Positions 58,258 to 64,000 of a stretch of DNA of 64,000 nucleotides are shown in pieces. The DNA is from a virus: IMG/VR virus record IMGVR_UViG_3300023179_000016, positions 89,400-153,399 of that record. The stretch is one strand, 5' to 3'. Both the position numbers and the translations under genes were made by a program. The notes under the pieces are model-generated. The model searched no databases. It had not been told where the DNA came from and saw nothing but the letters and a program-made list of their open reading frames with translations. Numbering within the stretch: the first letter of the stretch is position 1; every line of letters begins with the position of its first letter.

Positions 58258-60182
58258 TGCCAGGTTTTGTTAGGTCTAAAAAAGACGAAGTTAAATGGAA
58301 TAAGGCTAAAAAATCAGTAAGTGAATCTAAGTCAAAAAAAGAAGAATCTTTTTCTGATAGAGATTGGGCTTTAGTTAATCATATTTACCATAATATGAGT
58401 AAATCTAATTCTATTGAGCTGTCTGAAATAGACAATATAGTGAATCATTTATATAATACTAAAAAGTTATTGAAAGCTAGAGATTACGAAGACAAAGACT
58501 ATGACCCAGAAGATATAAGTGGACTATCAATAAGAGACGAATCGGAAGATCCATATGCAGATGACTTATCTTCTTATGACAACGATGAATTATTAAATGA
58601 AGATGAAAATATAGAACCTGAAGACGATGAATCGCGAGATGTATATGGACAGATGACTGGAAGACCATCTGAATCAGAAAATGAAGAAGAACCCCAACAG
58701 GAAATTAAACCGGCAAAAAATATAGATCAAATCAAGTCGTCACCGGAATCTTCAATAGAGTCTCAAACTATCAACATGGACCCTGAAGACTACGAGAAAC
58801 TGCCATCAGAAATCAAAAAAAAATATAAATTAGCTGTTTCTGAAGAAAAACCAAAAATAATACCTAAATCCACCAGCGAAACTCAAATTGAACCGACTTC
58901 AAGATCGGCTGTTATTACAAGAAAACAAGGCCAACCTTCATCTAACCCATCCTTAGCATCTTTAAAGGATGAACCCTCGTTTTCCGAAAAAGAAGAAATG
59001 TTTGAACCAACGGTAGAAGAACTTAACGCTCTAAGAGAACACACTAGACCATGGGAACAGAGAGCCAGAGACACAATAAAATTACAAGCTGATCCCAGAA
59101 AAAATCCTGTTTTGGCTAAGGAAGGTGTTTTATTAGAAGCTACGCGTAACGCCCATAAGGATAGAAATCAAGCATATAGCGAATTGACTAATTCCGCTGC
59201 ATATAAAAACGCGGATCCAATTGCTCAAATGGAATTAGATGAAAAGTTTCATAGAGATTGGATAAGCGGCAATCCAGATCATACTGCAAATGCAATTAGA
59301 GCTCATGCTGATGCACATCAAATAGGCGATGAAAAGAAAAAAATATTTGATGCTCATAAAGAAGCTCAAATAAAAACTATCTTAGAGGGCGGAGCTATGC
59401 CAGAAGAAACATTTTCCACCGAAGCTGGCTTACAGCATGCAGGCGGCGCTAAGAGCGAAGAAGGCACGGCAGGATCCATGGTATCTGATCCATATTCTTC
59501 TTTTGCGATGGGCAACAAACAATTCGTTAAAGAATATGCAAAAAATTATACAGATAAAAATAAAAAAGCCTCTTCAACTGAAGATTTAGAAAACTATGAT
59601 ATAGGTGATAAAAAAGATATAAATAGAATATTAGGACCAGCTGCCGCAAAAAGTCCTTTAGTAGAAGACTTTTTTAAAAAATACAATAGACTAATAGCGA
59701 TAAATGCAAAAAATGCAATAAAGGCACTAGGTTTGCAAGAAAACCATCCTAACGTGGATATAGGATTACTTCATGAGGCGGGCATGCATGGTTTAATGCA
59801 AGCAGTTAATTCTTATGATCCCTCTAAAGGTGCTCAATTTAAAACATGGGCCTCTAGAGTGATAAAAGGTCTTCAGATGACTGCCTTAAATAATCAACAT
59901 GAAATACCACAGAGTATTAGAAGAGCAGCCAAAGATTTCAATAAAAAAAGAAGTGCGCAGCCTCAAATGTCCGCACCCACTCTCACACCTACTTCCGCAT
60001 CGACCACAACTGCGACTCCTACGTCCACTCCAGCATCCGCAAGTACCCCATCGGTTCAAAAACCAGCGGCGCCTCATGTAGTCATATCAGAATCCAAACA
60101 TCCAAATGCTCCCAAAATGGCAGAAGCAATAAAGAGAATAGACGCTCAAAGAAATGTCATAACAAGAAAGAGATCTGAATAG
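58257..60182 (+). CDS. Large acidic protein with embedded sigma-70 region-2-like domain
   Basis: A 641-aa protein. Residues ~1-250 are highly charged and low-complexity; ~250-380 are helical; ~470-565 match sigma-70 region 2: 'LIAINAKNAIKALGL', then 'LLHEAGMHGLMQAVNSYD', 'SKGAQFKTWASRVIKG', and 'EIPQSIRRAAKDF', corresponding to RpoD '[34 protein letters not shown]...RIPVHMIE'. The two tryptophans of RpoD that melt the -10 element are Arg-Val here. Residues ~570-610 are Pro/Ser/Thr-rich. It sits in an operon of virion-type genes, so it could be an injected or late transcription factor, or a structural protein that borrowed the fold. Regions 3 and 4 are absent. Confidence 0.68.
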   Translation: MPGFVRSKKDEVKWNKAKKSVSESKSKKEESFSDRDWALVNHIYHNMSKSNSIELSEIDNIVNHLYNTKKLLKARDYEDKDYDPEDISGLSIRDESEDPYADDLSSYDNDELLNEDENIEPEDDESRDVYGQMTGRPSESENEEEPQQEIKPAKNIDQIKSSPESSIESQTINMDPEDYEKLPSEIKKKYKLAVSEEKPKIIPKSTSETQIEPTSRSAVITRKQGQPSSNPSLASLKDEPSFSEKEEMFEPTVEELNALREHTRPWEQRARDTIKLQADPRKNPVLAKEGVLLEATRNAHKDRNQAYSELTNSAAYKNADPIAQMELDEKFHRDWISGNPDHTANAIRAHADAHQIGDEKKKIFDAHKEAQIKTILEGGAMPEETFSTEAGLQHAGGAKSEEGTAGSMVSDPYSSFAMGNKQFVKEYAKNYTDKNKKASSTEDLENYDIGDKKDINRILGPAAAKSPLVEDFFKKYNRLIAINAKNAIKALGLQENHPNVDIGLLHEAGMHGLMQAVNSYDPSKGAQFKTWASRVIKGLQMTALNNQHEIPQSIRRAAKDFNKKRSAQPQMSAPTLTPTSASTTTATPTSTPASASTPSVQKPAAPHVVISESKHPNAPKMAEAIKRIDAQRNVITRKRSE

Positions 60183-60183
60183 T

Positions 60184-61020
60184 ATGGCAATAGATAAAAC
60201 GCCCACAACATCTCCATTTCCGGCATTTGAGATAGAGCAAGAACCAGGAGTCACTAGGTATAGTAGTTTACCTACTCCACAATCTATGCGTCAAACTGTA
60301 TTATTTGGTCTACCATTAAAATCATTCATGACTGGACAAGAGGTTACGGATGACAGCATACAGCACTATATAGATCAAGCTATATCAGAAGTAGAGCATA
60401 TGCTCGATCTCTATATAGTTCCTGTATTATTTAGAGAAAGGCATGATTATAGCAGACATCAGTTTTTTTGGAGTTTTGGTTATTTCAAGGTAAATCATGG
60501 GCCAATACTCGATGTATCTAAGTTTCAGTTGACGTTTAACAATGGACAGATTGGGCCTGCCACACCTCCACTCGTGGATATACCGCTCGAATTCATACAT
60601 GTCCAGCCTCAAGAACAGACGATACAATTGGTTCCAGCTCAAGGTGTCACTATATCTGGACTTATTGTCAGTGTTTATTCAGGACTAGGGTTCCATGCAT
60701 TTAACAATCAGGCTCTATCGCATTGGCCTGGTGCTATTCTTATAGAATATAGAGCAGGATTCGAGGATGGAAGGATACCTGCATTATTGGCTGGACTTAT
60801 AGAAAATATGGCAGCATACAAGATGTTGTCGACCATGGGCCCCATATTATTTCCTCAAAACTCTGTTAGCATAGGTATCGATGGTGTTTCGCAGAGCGTA
60901 GGAACTCTTGGTCCGGGTTTTTTACAGAACCGTCTGGCTGATTTAGAAAAAATCATACAGCAGCAGACAGATTCTGCTAGAGGCTATTACCAAAAAAAGT
61001 TCATGATCGATTATATTTAA
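60184..61020 (+). CDS. Probable head-tail connector / neck protein
   Basis: A 278-aa protein starting 2 bases after the previous stop. N-terminal helices ('SIQHYIDQAISEVEHMLDLYIVP') then beta ('FELTFNNGQIGP'-like, 'VVYSGLGFHAF', 'AILIEYRAGFEDGRIP') followed by helices ('LLAGLIENMAAYKMLSTMGPI') and a C-terminal coiled coil. The helical bundle plus beta layout and the 'YRAGF...P..L...I..MAA' block are like those of gp6/gp15-type adaptor proteins that join the portal to the tail. Family call moderate. Confidence 0.6.
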   Translation: MAIDKTPTTSPFPAFEIEQEPGVTRYSSLPTPQSMRQTVLFGLPLKSFMTGQEVTDDSIQHYIDQAISEVEHMLDLYIVPVLFRERHDYSRHQFFWSFGYFKVNHGPILDVSKFQLTFNNGQIGPATPPLVDIPLEFIHVQPQEQTIQLVPAQGVTISGLIVSVYSGLGFHAFNNQALSHWPGAILIEYRAGFEDGRIPALLAGLIENMAAYKMLSTMGPILFPQNSVSIGIDGVSQSVGTLGPGFLQNRLADLEKIIQQQTDSARGYYQKKFMIDYI

Positions 61021-61103
61021 ATATAGGTCACATAAAATGACATACAAATATAATAATCTGCAATCAGCGCTTGCAATAAAAAATATTAAAAGGGATTATT
61101 ATC

Positions 61104-62216
61104 ATGATTAAGCATAAAGATGCAATAAAGGGTGGATTGGCAGATAAGAAAAAACCATCAGACTTTGATTCTAAATCATTAAAACAGGGTCAAAAAGTAG
61201 AATTAGAGCATACAAAAAATAAAGCTATAGCTAAAGAAATAGCTATGGATCATTTAACCGAAGACCCTAAATACTATAAAAAATTAAAAACAATAGAAAA
61301 AAATATGATTGAAATTGTACCAGACGGCAAGCAAGAAATAGTTGAAGGTAAAGAGCCATTAAAAAAAGAACCAAAGAAAAAAAATATGCGCAATGCAGAT
61401 AATGCATTAGACGCACGCTGGTCTAAACTTAAAAAGGGACTAAATAATTTAAAATCTATAATGAATTTAGAAGAGGCATCCAAAGACGACGAGTCTGAGC
61501 AGACTCCACAAGAGCAGACTCCACAAGAGCAGACTCCACAAGAGCAGACTCCACAAGAGCAGACTCCACAAGAGCAGACTCCACAAGAGCAGACTCCACA
61601 AGAGCAGACTGAAGTAGCATCTTTAACCCCTAGACCAGAAGAGTCAGAGCAAGTCTCACAAGGACAGCCTGTAGAAGAACAAACCGCACAAGAACAGGTT
61701 GGAGAAACCGAACAAACTACACAGGAACAGTCTGAAGAGTTAAATGTAGACGAAGAAGAACAAAAAATAATAGAATCTTTAAAAGAGCACGGCTATTCTG
61801 ATCCAGAGATATCTTATATAGTAAGAGGTCATCATTCTCCGCATCATGATGAAATTAAAACTGCAAAGGCTGCCGCTGCCGCTGCAATGTCCGATATAGA
61901 TATAGATCACTCTAAAAGAATAGGTGATTTAGAATTTAAGCATAAAGTTAGGCAAATGGATCTGGAACATGACCATGCAAAAAGAATGAAAGAACTGGAA
62001 TATAAAGACGCTACCACTAACGTTTCTGATCCGGACCATAAGAAAAAACTTTCTCAACTTGAATTAGAAGAAAAACTATTAGAGATACAAAGACGCAAGA
62101 AAGAAATCGAATTGGAACTTTCTTTTAAAGAAAAAGAACTAGAACAAAAACTTAAACATGCAGAAGAAGTCAATAAGAAAAAATTAACTTCTATTAACTC
62201 AAAGTCTGGTGAATAG
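61104..62216 (+). CDS. Coiled-coil protein with pentapeptide TPQEQ repeats
   Basis: A 370-aa protein, ATG preceded by AAAAGGG. Residues ~1-120 are lysine-rich; ~133-170 hold seven perfect TPQEQ pentapeptides encoded by identical 15-bp units; ~170-215 are a degenerate, Gln/Glu-rich continuation; ~250-370 form a long heptad coiled coil ('KRMKELEYKDATT', 'LELEEKLLEIQRRKKEIELELSFKEKELEQKL'). No catalytic motif. A scaffold- or tether-like virion protein is likely. The perfect nucleotide repeat implies recent slippage and possible length variation between isolates. Confidence 0.65.
   Translation: MIKHKDAIKGGLADKKKPSDFDSKSLKQGQKVELEHTKNKAIAKEIAMDHLTEDPKYYKKLKTIEKNMIEIVPDGKQEIVEGKEPLKKEPKKKNMRNADNALDARWSKLKKGLNNLKSIMNLEEASKDDESEQTPQEQTPQEQTPQEQTPQEQTPQEQTPQEQTPQEQTEVASLTPRPEESEQVSQGQPVEEQTAQEQVGETEQTTQEQSEELNVDEEEQKIIESLKEHGYSDPEISYIVRGHHSPHHDEIKTAKAAAAAAMSDIDIDHSKRIGDLEFKHKVRQMDLEHDHAKRMKELEYKDATTNVSDPDHKKKLSQLELEEKLLEIQRRKKEIELELSFKEKELEQKLKHAEEVNKKKLTSINSKSGE
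61501..61605 (+). repeat. Seven perfect 15-bp tandem repeats (in-frame)
   Basis: Unit AGACTCCACAAGAGC repeated seven times without a mismatch, encoding Q-TPQE-Q register repeats inside 61104-62216. The flanking partial units extend it slightly on both sides. Confidence 0.95.
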
Positions 62217-62217
62217 T

Positions 62218-63234
62218 ATGGAAAACATAAAGATATATAAAATAGATGACAATTCCATAGGTGCAGTAGTTTCACCAAAAACCCCTAAATATCTGATAGA
62301 TGCGTTGATTAATTCTCTAGAATCCAAAGGGATGATGCAGGATCTCTCTAAGAATGATTCCGATGAGATGGTATTTGTTCGTCGTACGATTGCCGATAAA
62401 TTGATTAAGGCCTTACAGGATCTATCCAAGCAAAACGATATACCGTACGATCCAAAAGAGCAACTTAAGTGGAAAAGAGAATGGAACAAGAAACAAGAAG
62501 AAGAAAAAAGAAGCAAGTGGAAATCTAATGTAAATAAGCTTCCAAAGCCTCAACCAAATATTGTTCAGACACCCGCAAGTAATGAGCCAGATCTTTGGCC
62601 AAGGGGCCCATCTTGGCAACCAAACACCGTGAAGAAGAGTAATTATGGTCCTAAAGGTGCTGGACAATACACTACGGCGGACAATGTAAAGCGCAAGGCA
62701 AAAAATGCAGGTCAAGAGATATCAGAGTTAGGCGCCAACAAGAATGTAAAAAATTGGGGAGTAAAGCCTAGTGCTATAAGCACAAAAAATGCAGTTGACT
62801 TAGAAGCCAAGAAGATGAAAAAACTTAATAGAAAACAACCAGTAAAGCAGTTCACTCCCGAGGAGATTGCGGAATTTGCTAGACAGAGAAAATTAGCATC
62901 TAGCGTAGATTATGAACAGCAATATGAAGAGACTCTATCGAAGCACGAAAATGAAGCGATGGGCAACTTATTGTCGTTGATGCATAAAAAGTCTATGTTA
63001 AAAAACATGCAGCCCTCTAACGATGATTTTGTCAATGCCGGTGAGAAAATGGGACTCGGTCTAACTAAAAAAAATCTAAACAGCGCAGAGAACAAATGGA
63101 ATAATACCATCAATGATTGGCTCAGTGAAGTATCTAAGCCCATATCCTCTAGATTTACCTCTCAAGCAGATGAGATCGAATATTGGAATTCTATTAAAAT
63201 TAAAAATAGCGAAGAAGACGGCTCCGGATATTAA
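62218..63234 (+). CDS. Hypothetical virion-type protein
   Basis: The ATG at 62218 (338 aa, 'MENIKIYKIDDNSIGAVVS') follows the previous stop by one base; a GTG at 62209 would overlap it. An N-terminal alpha/beta unit (~1-80) is followed by a basic, proline-rich linker (~85-190) and a helical C-terminus ('FTPEEIAEFARQRKLAS', 'LSKHENEAMGNLLSLMHKKSML'). No family recognised. It closes the operon begun at 56698. Confidence 0.55.
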   Translation: MENIKIYKIDDNSIGAVVSPKTPKYLIDALINSLESKGMMQDLSKNDSDEMVFVRRTIADKLIKALQDLSKQNDIPYDPKEQLKWKREWNKKQEEEKRSKWKSNVNKLPKPQPNIVQTPASNEPDLWPRGPSWQPNTVKKSNYGPKGAGQYTTADNVKRKAKNAGQEISELGANKNVKNWGVKPSAISTKNAVDLEAKKMKKLNRKQPVKQFTPEEIAEFARQRKLASSVDYEQQYEETLSKHENEAMGNLLSLMHKKSMLKNMQPSNDDFVNAGEKMGLGLTKKNLNSAENKWNNTINDWLSEVSKPISSRFTSQADEIEYWNSIKIKNSEEDGSGY

Positions 63235-63258
63235 TTTAGTATATTCGATACTTTGCGC

Positions 63259-63265
63259 GTAAAAT
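63259..63265 (+). promoter_or_regulatory. Promoter-like G-TAAAAT box
   Basis: GTAAAAT in the 104-bp gap before the last gene; a nearby alternative is GTATATT at 63239-63245. Assigned with low certainty. Confidence 0.3.
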
Positions 63266-63300
63266 GTATTAACTATGATTTGTGATAAGATATATTAGTT

Positions 63301-63322
63301 AAACCTTGCAACGAGGTTTTTT
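63301..63322 (+). terminator. Terminator-like hairpin in leader of last gene
   Basis: AAACCT, loop TGCAACG, AGGTTT (63301-63306 with 63314-63319) followed by TTT and an A/T run. It lies downstream of the possible promoter and 17 bases before the ATG, so it could end readthrough or attenuate the last gene. Confidence 0.5.
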
Positions 63323-63338
63323 ATTTTAGAGGATTTTT

Positions 63339-64000
63339 ATGGCAAATCAAATTAAAAAGAAATATATTTTAAACAAAGCAATCGACGGATCTAAGGTCTT
63401 ATTCTTAAACGATGATGCTTTTAAGGCGCTTAAAAGCGACAATTCTGAACAAGAACTATTTAAGCTTAATGCTCAAAATAAGTTAGTGTTTTCTGTCGTC
63501 CCACAGTTTTCGTCCGATCCAGCTTCTGCTGATGAACTTTCTAGGAAAAAGTACGTCGACGATAGAGACTCTGCTGAAACTGCAGCTCGTGAGCAGGCAA
63601 TTTCTGATCTATCTGACCAGATGGATTCGATGAATCAATCGCTTAATCAAAGCATATCTGATTTAACTTCAGATTTAAGTGCAGAAATAAATGCTCGCAC
63701 TGATGCAGATTCAGAACTTAATACAAAAATCGAAGCTGAAGAGTCCCGTGCAATGGCTGCTGAAGGCCTTCTTGATGGCCGTCTTGACGTGCTTGAAGGT
63801 GATGAGAACACAGCTGGTTCAGTAGCTAAAGCTCTTAAAGATGCTAAAGCTTACACTGACCAAGAAGTTTCTTCTGAAGAGTCCCGTGCAATGGCTGCTG
63901 AAGGCCTTCTTGATGGCCGTCTTGACGTGCTTGAAGGTGATGAGAACACAGCTGGTTCAGTAGCTAAAGCTCTTAAAGATGCTAAAGCTTACACTGACCA
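63339..64000 (+). CDS. Tail-fibre-like protein with 46-aa tandem repeats (3' truncated by window edge)
   Basis: Starts at the ATG after AGAGGA; at least 220 residues run to the edge with no stop. Residues ~1-65 are a small head domain ('QIKKKYILNKAIDGSKVLFLND', then 'SADELSRKKYVDDRDSAETAA'), a layout common at the start of phage fibres. A helical segment follows ('ISDLSDQMDSMNQSLNQSISDL'). From residue ~134 a 46-residue unit begins 'EESRAMAAEGLLDGRLDVLEG' and restarts 46 residues later, continuing past the window. Alanine-rich helical repeats of this kind form trimeric fibre shafts. Confidence 0.7.
   Translation, partial: MANQIKKKYILNKAIDGSKVLFLNDDAFKALKSDNSEQELFKLNAQNKLVFSVVPQFSSDPASADELSRKKYVDDRDSAETAAREQAISDLSDQMDSMNQSLNQSISDLTSDLSAEINARTDADSELNTKIEAEESRAMAAEGLLDGRLDVLEGDENTAGSVAKALKDAKAYTDQEVSSEESRAMAAEGLLDGRLDVLEGDENTAGSVAKALKDAKAYTD
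63738..64000 (+). repeat. Perfect 138-bp tandem repeat within fibre gene
   Basis: A 138-bp unit beginning GAAGAGTCCCGTGCAATGG at 63738 restarts at 63876. The second copy is identical over all 125 bases that remain before the window ends, with further copies likely beyond. Confidence 0.95.

Noticed and set aside
61037-61111. 24-codon frame in the gap before the coiled-coil gene
   Set aside because: No ribosome site, overlaps the next start, and nothing in its product supports function.
61501-61605. CRISPR-like array
   Set aside because: Units are contiguous 15-bp copies without spacers and keep an open reading frame, so this is a coding minisatellite.

Overview
The window is one contiguous part of the genome of a large, AT-rich, tailed double-stranded DNA bacteriophage. 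A J-type baseplate protein followed by an I-like baseplate protein and long fibres points to a contractile-tailed (myovirus-like) virion. The host cannot be read from the sequence. No integrase, rRNA, tRNA, CRISPR array or insertion sequence was seen.

Layout. (1) 1-20353, plus strand: the end of a baseplate J-like protein, an I-like baseplate protein, a giant fibre, a possible fibre helper, a tail-collar protein, a second fibre that is a paralogue of the giant one, and a glycine-rich fibre whose 3' third has a different base composition. (2) 20354-23913, minus strand: a compact replication operon with a DnaB-like helicase, a zinc-finger/TOPRIM primase and five small unknown genes. It ends back to back with the fibre gene. 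(3) 24002-33990, plus strand: SF2 helicase, GH24 endolysin, dUTPase, a methyltransferase-like protein, GroEL, an Rad50/SbcC/gp46-like ATPase, an HNH protein and small unknowns. (4) 34004-42767: an exonuclease-PHP-Pol III alpha fusion, a gp32-like single-strand binding protein, a UvsX/RecA-like recombinase, an SbcD/gp47-like nuclease and small genes. (5) 42721-54330: packaging and head genes (terminase small and large, portal, a protease-transglycosylase fusion, acidic scaffold, major capsid protein), with an interposed dNMP kinase, a Gre-like protein and a sigma region-4-like protein. (6) 54582-56626: thymidylate kinase, 3'-5' exonuclease and a CYTH-domain protein. (7) 56698-63234: virion-type proteins, one of which carries a sigma-70 region-2-like domain. 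(8) 63339 to the end: start of a fibre with perfect 138-bp tandem repeats.

How the genes work together. Helicase, primase, Pol III alpha, SSB, UvsX-like, gp46/gp47-like and UvsW-like proteins form a T4-style recombination-dependent replication set, although the polymerase is of bacterial C-family type. dUTPase and two nucleotide kinases serve precursor supply. GroEL may fold phage proteins; no GroES was seen.

The most interesting signal concerns gene expression. Nearly all promoter-like sites are a G directly before a TATAAT-like hexamer, with no recognisable -35 box. At seven genes between 24 and 34 kb this box ends only 5-7 bases before the ATG and no Shine-Dalgarno is present, which predicts leaderless mRNAs. 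The phage also encodes a sigma region-2-like domain (inside a 641-aa protein), a separate small sigma region-4-like protein, and a Gre-like protein. Together these suggest a phage-modified, split-sigma transcription system analogous in logic to T4 gp55/gp33. That link is inference and needs testing.
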